Of a stretch of 64,000 bases of DNA, positions 8,573-17,317 are shown piece after piece. The notes beneath the pieces are model-generated. The model saw only the letters and a program-made list of their open reading frames with translations. It ran no database searches and was not told the DNA's origin. The stretch lies in IMG/VR virus record IMGVR_UViG_3300028361_000019, positions 37,530-101,529 of that record. The stretch is one strand, 5' to 3'. Numbering within the stretch: position 1 is the first letter of the stretch; each line of letters begins with the position of its first letter. The position numbers and the translations under genes are program-made. This DNA is from a virus.

Positions 8573-8766
8573 TTGCAGCGACTAAAGAGAGTCTAACAGC
8601 AGGCCAGACTTGTAAGCTTGTCCAGAATCAAATCCTGCCTTTTCAGCTTGTTCAGATTATCATCCTGCTTCTAAATTCCACGAGTCTTCCTGGGTCTTGT
8701 ATTATGGTTTACGCAAGGTTACTGGTTTGCTCTCACTAATGTTAACCTTTTTTCGTGTCGCTACAA
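8573..8766. ncRNA. Candidate structured non-coding RNA region
   Basis: There is no convincing gene between the terminator at 8560 and the vWA stop at 8773. The ends pair: TTGCAGCGAC (8573-8582) with GTCGCTACAA (8757-8766), one mismatch in ten. Inside are a perfect 7-bp inverted repeat (AAGGTTA / TAACCTT, near 8714-8748), GCAGG...CCTGC around 8599-8638, and two imperfect copies of a 24-base unit that begins GCAGGAT on the minus strand and ends ACAAGCT. The strand is not certain; the downstream terminator suits the minus strand. No known RNA family was recognised. Confidence 0.35.
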
Positions 8767-8772
8767 AACAAA

Positions 8773-9615
8773 TTATGCTTTATTTTCAGTATCTTCCTTA
8801 AGATTTGAATCATCTTCACCAACAGTGTCTCCATCAACTACTGCAGAAAAGAAAGTGTTATTATCCATTGCCATATTTTCAAGCGTAACATCTCCAAGAG
8901 AAGCTGACACTGAATATGAAACATTGCTCATTTGAGCTCTTGACACAATACCTCTTGACAAAGTATCATAAGCTACAGAAGCACCTCCAGCTGTTGACGC
9001 ATAGTTCATAGCGTTTCCAGAAGAAATACCAAATCTACTTGCAGCTAAAACAGCATCTTGATTTGCTCCCATGTAACTAAATGTCCAAGCTCCAGTTTTT
9101 TCAAGTTCACTAACAATTTTTTTAATGGAGTCAGAACTATGCTCTCTCGAAGCGTTTTCGTCACCATCAGTCATAACAACAACAAGCGCTGTTGAAAGAT
9201 TTTCGCTTTCTTTGTTTTTCTTATCCAATTGAACTCTAAGGTTTGAGATACCAACTCCCATTGCATCATGCAAGGCTGTACCACCTCTTGGAGGGAACTC
9301 TGTACCATCAAAGTTTTTAACACTTGAAATAGGTTCGTTTTCCAACACTGTGTCAATTTCTGTATCAAACACAACAAGAGATACAAAATATCTTTGTTCA
9401 GGATATTTCTCCTCAAGGTGTCTAATTGTTCCAAGCTGTTCATTTAATCCGCTAATTGTCGAATTCCAGCAAGAGCTCATAGAACCACTTCTATCTAACA
9501 CTAATAAATAGTGTGTGTCTAAATTTTTGTCTACCGTTGTGGTAGTAGTTGTAACTACAGTTGTAGTCGTTTTTGTAACAGTCTTCTTTTTTGAATCTTT
9601 TTTGTTTTTTGCCAT
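8773..9615 (-). CDS. von Willebrand factor A domain protein
   Basis: After a Lys/Thr-rich leader of about 30 residues, the vWA domain begins HYLLVLDRSGSMSSCW (residues ~32-47), a complete MIDAS motif (DxSxS). A conserved Thr lies in PPRGGTALHDAMG and an Asp in VVVMTDGDENAS. The last 90 residues (GANQDAVLAASRFGISSGNAM) also look like other phage vWA proteins I have seen. vWA domains bind partner proteins through a bound metal ion. There is no signal peptide, so it is cytoplasmic or part of the virion. A second, much larger vWA protein is at 37007-39328. Confidence 0.8.
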   Translation of the reverse strand: MAKNKKDSKKKTVTKTTTTVVTTTTTTVDKNLDTHYLLVLDRSGSMSSCWNSTISGLNEQLGTIRHLEEKYPEQRYFVSLVVFDTEIDTVLENEPISSVKNFDGTEFPPRGGTALHDAMGVGISNLRVQLDKKNKESENLSTALVVVMTDGDENASREHSSDSIKKIVSELEKTGAWTFSYMGANQDAVLAASRFGISSGNAMNYASTAGGASVAYDTLSRGIVSRAQMSNVSYSVSASLGDVTLENMAMDNNTFFSAVVDGDTVGEDDSNLKEDTENKA

Positions 9616-9699
9616 TGTGTAATTTTTTAATAAGTAATTCTAAATACTATTTAAAAAAAATTATGGACATAACAAAGTGTTTTTGAAAATTGAGGTAAA

Positions 9700-10419
9700 T
9701 TATTTTTTCTCCTTATCTCCAACAAACAAATCCTCTATAAAAGAAGGGTTAACATCTCTAATAGATTTGAAGCTATGTTCAACTTCATCGTACTGATTAA
9801 ATGGGTGCTCTATTTTTATAATAGTTTTTCCTTTTGGTACATTTTGAATAACTTCAGGAACACAATCAATTATAATATCACAATAATCCCATTTTTCATA
9901 ATCCTCTTGAATGAATGCTATGTTTCTAACTCTACACGCATTCTTTGCAAGGAAGTGAAATGTAGCTGGAATCGCTTTACTATCTGTATTAGATATAAGA
10001 ATTGTTTTATAAAGATTATTTTGAAGCCCGTAAGCCTGAATTCTGTTTAGCGCATCTGAAGCTCCTTCATACTCATCAGCGTCTCCATATATCTTGAAGG
10101 GCTTGATGTTGTTCATGAAGTTTAAAAGAGCCTCTTCTGGTGATAATACAGTTTCTCCATCAAGAGCAATTTCCTCTCCGAACTTGTAGTGGTTGTTCAA
10201 GTTGTATGTATTAACTGGAAGAGATATAAGCTCTTTCTCTTGAAGGTTTATTCTTTTTTCAAGATTTTCCAACTCTTCTTCAGTGTTCTCCTTTACAGTC
10301 ATATCTTTGTTCATCTCTACAAGAGATGGATTGTGGATATATTTACTTCTGTATTGTTTATCAAACGCACTATGAAGGTCTCTCAATACTCCGTCAATGC
10401 TAATTCCTAATGTTTTCAT
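9700..10419 (-). CDS. HAD-like protein with altered nucleophile position
   Basis: The 239-residue protein opens LGISIDGVLRDLHSAF, the first HAD motif (DxDGVL), but the first Asp is Ser here. The second Asp is kept. The motif II position reads TILISNTDSK near residue 142 and the last acidic motif is WDYCDIIIDCVPE near 180. A long helical insert (residues ~40-90) acts as a cap. Because the usual catalytic Asp is missing, it may bind but not hydrolyse phosphate esters, or act by another route. It stands alone between two intergenic regions. Confidence 0.6.
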   Translation of the reverse strand: MKTLGISIDGVLRDLHSAFDKQYRSKYIHNPSLVEMNKDMTVKENTEEELENLEKRINLQEKELISLPVNTYNLNNHYKFGEEIALDGETVLSPEEALLNFMNNIKPFKIYGDADEYEGASDALNRIQAYGLQNNLYKTILISNTDSKAIPATFHFLAKNACRVRNIAFIQEDYEKWDYCDIIIDCVPEVIQNVPKGKTIIKIEHPFNQYDEVEHSFKSIRDVNPSFIEDLFVGDKEKK

Positions 10420-10470
10420 TTTCTAAATTTATAATGTCCTGGTAAATAGTTGTAGAAATTTAAACAAAAA

Positions 10471-10495
10471 AAAGAGGAATATCAAATTCCTCTTT
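10471..10495 (-). terminator. Terminator hairpin, minus strand
   Basis: The 10-bp perfect stem AAAGAGGAAT / ATTCCTCTTT has a five-base loop and is followed on the minus strand by a run of eight T. It sits just past the displaced end of the metallophosphoesterase gene, so it is probably that gene's original terminator. Confidence 0.75.
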
Positions 10496-10499
10496 CATC

Positions 10500-10538
10500 T
10501 TATTCAAATGTTGTATATCCTCCACGTATGAAGTGTAT
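10500..10538 (-). pseudogene. Displaced 3' end of the metallophosphoesterase gene
   Basis: On the minus strand these 39 bases read IHFIRGGYTTFE followed by a stop. The intact gene at 11426-13051 ends IHFIRGCFTTLD-stop (11426-11464). Eight of twelve residues are identical and the rest are similar, while the DNA differs at about a third of positions. An in-frame stop directly precedes the fragment, so it is not expressed as such. The endonuclease gene at 10573-11442 lies exactly between the two copies. Confidence 0.7.
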
Positions 10539-10560
10539 TTATATAAATAAAATTTTTACC

Positions 10561-10570
10561 TATTTATAAA
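10561..10570 (+). promoter_or_regulatory. Late-type promoter motif before a homing nuclease
   Basis: TATTTATAAA lies 12 bases before the ATG at 10573. This short spacing is also seen at 18604 and 56005, shorter than the 22-39 bases seen for structural genes. Confidence 0.4.
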
Positions 10571-10572
10571 TT

Positions 10573-11442
10573 ATGAAAACAAATAAGTTTATAGAAGAGT
10601 CGATTAAAATTCATGGAAATCGCTATAATTATAAAAACACAAAATACACAAACGCAAGAACTAAAATTAAAATAATTTGCCCAGAACACAATGAGTTTGA
10701 ACAGTTGCCTGGAAATCACAAAAGAGGTAATGGATGTCCTAAGTGTATTTATAACAAATTAACTAAAAAAGAAGTTTTAAAGCAATTTAAAAAAATACAT
10801 GGAGATAAATATGATTATTCTTTAATTGATTACAATGGAGATAATGTTAAAGTAAAAATAATTTGTTCAGAACATGGAGTATTTAAACAAGTTCCAGGAA
10901 TACACAAATTAGGTAGTGGTTGCAAAAAATGCGCTGGACTTGAGAAATTAGATAATGAAAAAGTGGTGGAGCAATTTAAAGAAACACATGGAGATAAATA
11001 TAATTATTCTTTAATTAACTATATTAATGCTCATACAAAAGTTAATATTATATGTCCAGAGCATGGAAGGTGGAGACAAACTCCAAATAATCATAAAAAC
11101 GGAAATGGGTGTCCTATATGTAAAGAATCTAAAGGAGAAAGAAAAATCAGAAATTTATTAAATGAAAATAAAGTCAATTTCATCTCGCAATATAAATTTA
11201 AAGATTGCAAAAATATATTGCAATTACCTTTCGATTTTTATTTACCAGAATATAATATATGCATTGAATACAATGGAATGCAACATTATAAACCAATTGA
11301 ACACTTTGGGGGTAGACTTGGTTTCAAAAAAAGAATTATTAATGATAATATAAAAAAAGGATATTGTGAAAAAAACAATATCCTTTTAATAACTATTAAC
11401 TACAACGAAGATGTAGAGAAAAAACTTAATCTAAAGTGGTAA
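10573..11442 (+). CDS. Homing-type endonuclease, zinc-ribbon repeats plus PD-(D/E)XK-like domain
   Basis: The 289-residue protein has three repeats of about 60 residues (starting near 1, 63 and 122), each with ICPEH or ICSEH, an HK.GNGCPKC-type second half and a KIHGDKYDYS-like opening. This is the DUF723-type repeat of phage and mobile endonucleases. The last 100 residues contain LPFDFYLPEYNICIEYNGMQHY, a Vsr/PD-(D/E)XK-like core with the catalytic Asp and Glu. It is on the plus strand inside a minus-strand operon and its end overlaps the end of the metallophosphoesterase by 17 bases. A displaced copy of that gene's 3' end is just upstream of it. Confidence 0.75.
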   Translation: MKTNKFIEESIKIHGNRYNYKNTKYTNARTKIKIICPEHNEFEQLPGNHKRGNGCPKCIYNKLTKKEVLKQFKKIHGDKYDYSLIDYNGDNVKVKIICSEHGVFKQVPGIHKLGSGCKKCAGLEKLDNEKVVEQFKETHGDKYNYSLINYINAHTKVNIICPEHGRWRQTPNNHKNGNGCPICKESKGERKIRNLLNENKVNFISQYKFKDCKNILQLPFDFYLPEYNICIEYNGMQHYKPIEHFGGRLGFKKRIINDNIKKGYCEKNNILLITINYNEDVEKKLNLKW

Positions 11443-13051
11443 AACACCCTCGTATAAAGTGTATCTGCTGGGCTTTTCCATCTGAGTGAATAATTGAGTG
11501 TGATTGCAACCACGGGCTTGCTCCAATATTATATCCAACTCTAAGAATTGTAGAAGTTCCTACTTGAATTACTCCATCCATACGGCCTGGAGAGTGTGAA
11601 TGTCCAATAATCATTTTTGTACTCAACTTTCTAAACTGAACAATTGACCCACGACTACCTGAAGCTCCGATGTCTCCATGTTGTCCAACTTCCCATTCAT
11701 GAATTCTATGAGTGTGGCTTCTGCCCAGTGTAATGAAATTAGGAAACTTTTCGTTAATCAAATAAGGAATAACTCCATCTGGAGCATCTTCCCCAAGCAA
11801 CAAAGCCGCATAGTTCATGTAACAAAGAGAGTTTTTCATTGTTGACTCTTTTCTCCAATCAACATCTCTAAGCCATCTGTCAAGGAAATCATCATGATTA
11901 CTTCTAACTATGACTGTCTTATATTCTCTGAATGCCTCAAGGCCATCAAGCATAAAATCAATCTCTTTTTTAAGGTCGTTCTTTCCAGAGATTTCCTTTT
12001 TGTATTGAGCAAACGCATCCTTTCTGTCGTGATGACTAATAGAGTGTCCGTCAAAAACATCATGAAGAACTACCTCTTTAGGCTTCAGCTTTTTAAACAA
12101 AACATTTAAAGTTGTATTCATTACATCTTTATCTGTTTCGCCAAAGTGAATATCCCCAAGAATAGCGCCATCAATAGACTTATTTCTCTTTATAACTGTT
12201 TTACCAATCAACTCTTCTCCTTGAAATGTTAGGCCAGGTATTAAATCAACCTCTTCATAACCACCATCAAAAGACACATTATAATAAAGGTCGTTAAAAT
12301 TACCATCTTCCGTTGCAGTGACTTGCCTTGTGTAAAAAACTTCTTCATCTTTAATCTCAACAACAACAAAACCAAGGGTGTGGTGAAACTCTCCTTTCTT
12401 TCCTGCTTTTGAGTCTGTATAATTTTCTAAAGTTACAGCTCCAGTTGTCATCATCATCTTTGGTGCTGTACCTTCTAATGCAGAAACCATTTTCATTTGC
12501 ATCTTAGGGTGTCCAAATATAGATGATTCTGGTCCAGAAAAACCTTCCAATGCTGTCATTGGGTTTGTGGCTGTAGGAGAAATTTTGACATCACCACAAA
12601 CAATCAATCGCTTGTGAGCATTTTGTCTTGCGGCAAATAAATAAGGCTCTACTCTTGAGTGCCATGATTCAAAATCTTTATCATCAAATACAGATGTTGG
12701 ATTTTTGTATCTACCAGCTATTATATGAACTTCTGCGTTAATCTCTTTTGCATAAGCTTCGATATTTCTAAGAAACACTTCGTGTACTGGAGTGTTGTTT
12801 TGTGCCCATGTAAATATGAATCTCTTAGATTTTTTGCTAATCTTTTTCTTTTTAGCTTTTTTGAACTGGGGTGAATCCTCAGTAGCAGTTTTTTTAATTC
12901 CAAGCTTTACAAGCCAGTTTCGAGTTGTTTTTTCGCCTTTTCCGAAAAATTGCATTAACTCACTTATCCTTTCGTCATAAGCTAAATTGGATGAATAATA
13001 AATCTCCTTCGCATGAAGAATATCATCCTCTGTTAGTTTTTTGAATTTCAT
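11426..13051 (-). CDS. Metallophosphoesterase, T5 A1-like
   Basis: The ATG at 13051 (541 residues) is chosen because translation from there begins with a helix-turn-helix-like region (MKFKKLTEDDILHAKEIYYS to about residue 60); an earlier ATG at 13108 adds only low-complexity sequence. The C-terminal half shows calcineurin-like phosphoesterase motifs in order: GDIHFGE, HDVFDGHSISHH, VRSNHDDFLDRW, GRSHTHR and IIGHSHSPGR. The central part (NYTDSKAGKKGEFHHTLGFV) recalls the A1 DNA-transfer protein of T5-like phages, from memory. A nuclease or phosphodiesterase role on DNA is likely. Its 3' end was exchanged by the adjacent endonuclease insertion. Confidence 0.7.
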   Translation of the reverse strand: MKFKKLTEDDILHAKEIYYSSNLAYDERISELMQFFGKGEKTTRNWLVKLGIKKTATEDSPQFKKAKKKKISKKSKRFIFTWAQNNTPVHEVFLRNIEAYAKEINAEVHIIAGRYKNPTSVFDDKDFESWHSRVEPYLFAARQNAHKRLIVCGDVKISPTATNPMTALEGFSGPESSIFGHPKMQMKMVSALEGTAPKMMMTTGAVTLENYTDSKAGKKGEFHHTLGFVVVEIKDEEVFYTRQVTATEDGNFNDLYYNVSFDGGYEEVDLIPGLTFQGEELIGKTVIKRNKSIDGAILGDIHFGETDKDVMNTTLNVLFKKLKPKEVVLHDVFDGHSISHHDRKDAFAQYKKEISGKNDLKKEIDFMLDGLEAFREYKTVIVRSNHDDFLDRWLRDVDWRKESTMKNSLCYMNYAALLLGEDAPDGVIPYLINEKFPNFITLGRSHTHRIHEWEVGQHGDIGASGSRGSIVQFRKLSTKMIIGHSHSPGRMDGVIQVGTSTILRVGYNIGASPWLQSHSIIHSDGKAQQIHFIRGCFTTLD

Positions 13052-13116
13052 AAATTGTTGTCTTATTATTTCTTCTAAGTGCAAATTAAAGAAAAAAAAG
13101 GCAACCAAACAAATAT

Positions 13117-13940
13117 TTATCTACTTTTTAAAATCTTAACCCACTCATCAAGACTCTTTTCTGGTCTCCAATTCAGAACTTTCTCTGTATCTGAGGGAAA
13201 TTCTTCTGAAGTAAATCTTTCTCCTTTTCTTTCTGGAATCATGATTACATCATCACTAAATTTCTTGGCAAGTTCAATCAATTCAACATTTTGCCCAGAA
13301 CGAAGCATCCACTCTCTGTTTAAATTCATGTGAGTTGTCATCTCAACTCCACGAACAACGTCTTCAACGTGTGTAAAATCTCTTGATTGAGTTCCAGGAG
13401 AAACCACAGTAATTGGCCTGCCTTCTTTCATAATGTTTTTTGTCTGCGGAAACCCAATCATCACGAAGTGTGGTTGGGATGAGCAGGCCTCTTTTTGTTA
13501 GTATACGACAAATATACAAAAAAAATTTAATTAATTTCAAGTTTTCTTTTTTTTATCTGCACCACCATTTCCAAATTTAGAACTACTGGCTGAATAAATT
13601 ATTTTTGGCACCTTTTCTTTTACAGTATTCAATAACTTCAGATGTACCACGAAGATTTGATTTCATAACATACTCTATGTCATCAAAGCTTTTGACAATT
13701 CTTGAATATTCTCCAAGGTGATATACGATGTTTGGGTTAAACTGAGTTGTTACAAATCTAAGGTTTTATTTCCCAAGTATTTCCATGAACATAGTGAACG
13801 CCATCAATGTGATTATCTCTACTCCCTGTGAAGTAATTATCAAGAGCCATTATTTCAGCATAAGGATGCTCTTCTTTTAAATGCTTTACCAAGTGAGTTC
13901 CTATAAACCCAGCCCCGCCCGTTACTAATATTTTATTCAT
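13117..13940 (-). pseudogene. Broken NAD-dependent sugar epimerase
   Basis: The N-terminal Rossmann part is intact ([18 protein letters not shown], 13758-13940). Then the frame shifts at least twice: FNPNIVYHLGEYSRIV and IIYSASSSKFGNGGADK (Ser triad region) can be read in other frames. After GGADK about 45 expected residues, including the YxxxK catalytic motif, are missing and replaced by AT-rich sequence with a host-type promoter. The C-terminal part resumes at about 13464 (GRPITVVSPGTQSRDFTHVE). Its start overlaps the end of gmd by eight bases, so it was once the next gene of the sugar operon. It is probably inactive. Confidence 0.7.
13509..13540 (-). promoter_or_regulatory. Bacteroidota-type promoter inside the broken epimerase
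   Basis: On the minus strand TTG is followed after 21 bases by TATATTTG, matching the Bacteroidota pattern. Downstream lies a strong hairpin (CCCAACCA...TGATTGGG, about 13453-13478) before coding sequence resumes. It does not belong to an ordinary epimerase gene. Confidence 0.45.
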
Positions 13941-14970
13941 GTTCTAAATCATATTTAACCATTCTTTCAACAAGTTCGTCAAGGTCAACTTTTGCCTCCC
14001 ATCCAAGAACCGCTTTTGCCTTTGATGGGTCTCCAATTAACCTATCAACTTCTGCTGGTCTAAAATACCTTGGGTCCACCTCTACAAGCAGGTCTCCAGA
14101 TTCTTTGTCGTAACCTTTTTCATTCACACCCTCACCTCTCCATTCAATATCCCAACCAAGATGTTTAGCTGTCATCTCAATAAATGTACGAACTTTATAA
14201 GTTCTACCAGTTGCAAGAACAAAATCTTCTGGCTTATCCTGCTGCAACATTCTCCACATTCCCTCTACATACTCCTGAGCATGTCCCCAATCTCTTTCTG
14301 CCTCCATGTTGCCAATAGTCAAAACCTTACGCTTGCCTTTTTTGATTTGAGCCATGTTGGTTGTAATCTTTCTTGTAACGAATGTTTTACCTCTTCTCTC
14401 ACTTTCGTGATTAAACAAAATTCCATTGCATGCAAATAAATTATAGGATTCACGATAATTCTTGATTATCCAAAAACCATAAAGCTTAGCGCAGCCATAA
14501 GGGCTTCTTGGGTGCATCGGAGAGTTCTCGTCATAAAAACCTTCACTGTTCTTGTTATACTCAAGCCCTCCATATAATTCAGAGGTTGATGCTTGGTAAA
14601 ACTTAGCACCAGGACAATGCGCTCTCATTGCTTCAAGAATAGTAAGCGTTCCAAGTGCGTCTACATTTGCTGTATAGTGAGGTACTTCAAAAGAAACTGC
14701 AACATGCGATTGAGCTGCCAGGTTATATATCTCATCTGGCTGAGTCTCTGCAATAAGCCTCATAATGTTTGAGGGGTCTGTAACATCTCCGTGATGAAGA
14801 TGAAGTCGCTCGTGGTCCATTATGTGTTCAATTCTTTCTGTATTGAATGTACTTGCTCTTCTCATTGTTGCATGCACCTCATACCCTTTTTCTAAAAGAA
14901 GTTCCGCAAGGTAAGAACCATCTTGTCCTGTAACGCCCGTAACCAGGGCAATTTTGTTTTTTTCTATCAT
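13933..14970 (-). CDS. gmd: GDP-mannose 4,6-dehydratase
   Basis: The enzyme converts GDP-D-mannose to GDP-4-keto-6-deoxy-D-mannose with bound NADP. The ATG at 14970 is preferred because it overlaps the endonuclease stop as ATGA; a second ATG at 14979 would add three residues. The 345-residue length is normal. The opening [20 protein letters not shown], the [14 protein letters not shown] stretch and SELYGG, then the YxxxK motif in [19 protein letters not shown] are diagnostic of Gmd. It feeds the ColD-like and ColC-like enzymes encoded upstream in the same operon. A LAGLIDADG endonuclease gene abuts its start and a remnant of the original N-terminus lies beyond it. Confidence 0.92.
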   Translation of the reverse strand: MIEKNKIALVTGVTGQDGSYLAELLLEKGYEVHATMRRASTFNTERIEHIMDHERLHLHHGDVTDPSNIMRLIAETQPDEIYNLAAQSHVAVSFEVPHYTANVDALGTLTILEAMRAHCPGAKFYQASTSELYGGLEYNKNSEGFYDENSPMHPRSPYGCAKLYGFWIIKNYRESYNLFACNGILFNHESERRGKTFVTRKITTNMAQIKKGKRKVLTIGNMEAERDWGHAQEYVEGMWRMLQQDKPEDFVLATGRTYKVRTFIEMTAKHLGWDIEWRGEGVNEKGYDKESGDLLVEVDPRYFRPAEVDRLIGDPSKAKAVLGWEAKVDLDELVERMVKYDLEHE

Positions 14971-15782
14971 ATTTCCCACTTATATTTGTATTGTTCCATT
15001 ATTCCTTTTTCGGGTGTAATCCATTTCAAAAAAGCAATTGTATCTTTTTTATCAAACCTTATTCTATTTCTACTTGTTACTGATGGTTTAAATCCTTTTT
15101 TATTTAATTTTTCTACTAAAAATTGATTATCTTCTTTTGTAAAAGAATCTGTGCATAAATAAACATTTCCATCAGTTGTATAACCGTCTCCAACAAACCA
15201 CCAATAGCAAGATTTTGGTGTAATCAAAATATCTCTTGGCACTATTTTTTCTTTTTTTGGATACCATCTTAAATTTTCACTCAATAAATCATGATACATA
15301 TTAGATTTGGAGTGATAACATTTTGTATGTTCGCTTTGCCAAATTGGACTAAAATCAATAGAATGTAATTCTTTAAAAATCTCTTCTGGAGTTTCTTTAA
15401 ACTTAAAGCCAAAAGTCAATCTTGCTGATATTCTTGATTTTTCAGATAAACACCCGTCACTTAGTAATAATCCATCTAAAACCTCTTTTTCTTCATTACT
15501 TAAATTACAGTACCTAAATTTAGAATCATCCCATTTACTTGATTCGCTCATTTTTTCTTTAGACTCTTCTGAATGACTTTTTCCATAAAAGGCGTTTAAA
15601 TCACCTTTTCTGCCCTTTTTTTTATTAACTTCATCTGAATACTTTCTACCCTCACCTTGTTGGCCATTATATCTTCCAGAACAAACTCTGGAGCAAAACT
15701 CTTTTTCTCTTTCTCTTTTTCTTTTGGGATTAAATTCAAACTCTTCATTACATAATTTGCATTTCTTTTTTTCCTTTTCCAT
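14967..15782 (-). CDS. LAGLIDADG-type homing endonuclease
   Basis: The 271-residue protein starts with a four-Cys zinc-finger-like segment ([10 protein letters not shown] ... [12 protein letters not shown]) and a NUMOD3-like stretch ([16 protein letters not shown], residues ~65-80). The catalytic part has two LAGLIDADG-like helices: [12 protein letters not shown] near residue 102 and [18 protein letters not shown] near 195, so it is a single-chain two-motif enzyme. Its stop overlaps the gmd start by four bases, and a TATTTATAAT motif lies just upstream. It interrupts the sugar operon at the 5' end of gmd. Confidence 0.8.
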   Translation of the reverse strand: MEKEKKKCKLCNEEFEFNPKRKREREKEFCSRVCSGRYNGQQGEGRKYSDEVNKKKGRKGDLNAFYGKSHSEESKEKMSESSKWDDSKFRYCNLSNEEKEVLDGLLLSDGCLSEKSRISARLTFGFKFKETPEEIFKELHSIDFSPIWQSEHTKCYHSKSNMYHDLLSENLRWYPKKEKIVPRDILITPKSCYWWFVGDGYTTDGNVYLCTDSFTKEDNQFLVEKLNKKGFKPSVTSRNRIRFDKKDTIAFLKWITPEKGIMEQYKYKWEI

Positions 15783-15790
15783 AACTTTTT

Positions 15791-15800
15791 ATTATAAATA
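15791..15800 (-). promoter_or_regulatory. Late-type promoter motif before LAGLIDADG gene
   Basis: TATTTATAAT on the minus strand, 18 bases before the ATG at 15782. It would allow the endonuclease, and gmd after it, to be expressed late in addition to read-through from the sugar operon. Confidence 0.45.
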
Positions 15801-15817
15801 GTTATAAAAATTTCTAT

Positions 15818-15841
15818 TCCAGCAATACCTGTTATAAATGC
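15818..15841 (-). pseudogene. Displaced N-terminal fragment of gmd
   Basis: The minus strand reads AFITGIAG, matching the ALVTGVTG Rossmann loop at the start of Gmd. It overlaps the stop of the 99-residue gene (15832), as a following operon gene would, and is cut off where the endonuclease leader begins. No in-frame ATG remains; one base seems lost. The match is short, so it is less certain than the two other displaced termini. Confidence 0.45.
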
Positions 15842-16131
15842 ATTTTATATTCTTCGCATTTTAATTTTTCTCTTCTATAATAAAAATCGTTATCATATTC
15901 ATCTTTTATAAATTCTCCAACAGTTAAATTTGATAATCTAATTCCAATTGTAGGTGAATACATATAATTAAACAACATTTCTAAATTACTATTAGTTGCC
16001 TTCATAAATGATTCGATGTTTAATGTGGATTTAATTCTATTATAATAATCCTCTTTACCTTCAAACATTTTCTCGTTTACTATTTTTAACAACTCCGCTT
16101 CTACGTCTATACCATATTTTTTCATATCCAT
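15832..16131 (-). CDS. Hypothetical protein in the sugar operon
   Basis: The 99-residue protein is mostly helical and charged (KIVNEKMFEGKEDYYNRIK) with no cysteine, signal or catalytic motif. It starts at the very last base of the ColD-like gene, so translation is probably coupled to it, and its end overlaps a displaced fragment of gmd. This places it between colD and gmd in the ancestral operon. No family is recognised. Confidence 0.55.
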   Translation of the reverse strand: MDMKKYGIDVEAELLKIVNEKMFEGKEDYYNRIKSTLNIESFMKATNSNLEMLFNYMYSPTIGIRLSNLTVGEFIKDEYDNDFYYRREKLKCEEYKMHL

Positions 16132-17312
16132 TACTTAATTGCGTCAGTTACTGTTTTACAAATAAACTCTATTTCCTTCTTGCCCATCTTAGGGTGATTA
16201 GGAACATAAATACCACAGTCATCGACTGTTTTTGCATTTAGAGTTTCGTGTCTACCATATCTTTTGATGAAGAAAGGTTGAGTTCCCATTGAGCCGCAGA
16301 TAAGTGGTCTACACTCAACATCAGCTTCAATAAGTGCTGCTACAGCTTTTTCTTTATCTTTCTTAGATTGGAATATCATTGGATAACAAAAAGATGCTGT
16401 GAATGAATCTTTGTGCTCTGTCGGCTTCCATATTTTCTTTTTCTTGTCGTATGATTTAATTGCATCCAAGAAGTAGTAGAAGTTTTCGTTTCTTGTATCA
16501 ATCATGTCATCAACTTTATCAAGCTGCTTAATTCCAATTACTGCCTGAAGGTCTGTTGACCTAAGATTGAATCCTGGCTCATAGAAAGTGTATAAGGCAG
16601 AGAATTCATCCACTCCCCACTTAGTTCTTAATCTTTGTTGAGTCGCTGAGTCAAGGTCTCTATCCCACCCATGACTTCTAAGCATTACAAGAAGGTCATA
16701 AACATCTTTATCGTTCGTACAAACCATTCCGCCCTCAATAGTACTCATTGTATGGCCGAAGTAAGTTGAAAACGATGACATCAATCCAAAGTTTCCAAGA
16801 CGAACTCCGTCAAACTCAGTTCCTTGAGATTCACAATTGTCTTCGAGAAGTTCAACTCCATAAGTTTTACAAAGTTCAACAATCTTATCCATATCTGGAG
16901 AAAGACCAAGAACTGAAACAAGAATCATTGCTGCAGGTTTGTGGTGTCTAAATATAGCTTCAAGTTGACTTACATCAACAGCAAGATTATTCATGTTACA
17001 ATCAACGATAAGAGGGTCGAATCCAAGTTGGATTACTGGAGCCATATCAGTTGCCCAAGCAAGAGCTGGAACCACCACTTTATTATTTCTTAGGTTACCC
17101 ATCACTTTAAGCGCATAAAGCATGAGAAGGTTCGCTGAAGAACCAGAGTTTACAAATACAGAATATTTACTACCAATCCATTTGGACCATTTCTCTTCAA
17201 ATTCTCTCGTTTTTGGTCCCATAGTCAAGCGGGGCGCTGGTTTTTGAGACAACCACTTTATAAGGTTTGCAATATCCTCATCATCTATTGTGTCTTTTAC
17301 TAATTTTATCAT
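16131..17312 (-). CDS. colD: GDP-4-keto-6-deoxymannose 3-dehydratase-like PLP enzyme (ColD-like)
   Basis: The 393-residue DegT/DnrJ/EryC1-family protein starts at 17312; an earlier ATG at 17351 lies inside the previous gene. Family landmarks are FVNSGSSANLLMLYAL (cofactor phosphate loop), VPALAWATDMAPV, LLEDNCESQGT (Asp pairing with the pyridine N) and SFSTYFGHTMSTIEGGM near residue 190. In aminotransferases of this fold the last motif has a Lys that binds PLP. Here it is His, as in ColD, which removes the 3-hydroxyl of GDP-4-keto-6-deoxymannose. With Gmd and the ColC-like enzyme this makes GDP-L-colitose likely. A displaced copy of its N-terminus is at 18638-18742. Confidence 0.82.
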   Translation of the reverse strand: MIKLVKDTIDDEDIANLIKWLSQKPAPRLTMGPKTREFEEKWSKWIGSKYSVFVNSGSSANLLMLYALKVMGNLRNNKVVVPALAWATDMAPVIQLGFDPLIVDCNMNNLAVDVSQLEAIFRHHKPAAMILVSVLGLSPDMDKIVELCKTYGVELLEDNCESQGTEFDGVRLGNFGLMSSFSTYFGHTMSTIEGGMVCTNDKDVYDLLVMLRSHGWDRDLDSATQQRLRTKWGVDEFSALYTFYEPGFNLRSTDLQAVIGIKQLDKVDDMIDTRNENFYYFLDAIKSYDKKKKIWKPTEHKDSFTASFCYPMIFQSKKDKEKAVAALIEADVECRPLICGSMGTQPFFIKRYGRHETLNAKTVDDCGIYVPNHPKMGKKEIEFICKTVTDAIK

Positions 17313-17317
17313 AATTT

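Noticed and set aside
8551-8739. A 62-residue plus-strand frame
   Set aside because: It lies in the structured-RNA candidate, has no leader signal and no protein-like pattern.
8573-8766. A tRNA or tmRNA, because of a GAATCAAATCC-like stretch
   Set aside because: No T-arm or acceptor stem pairing could be made and there is no CCA-type end.
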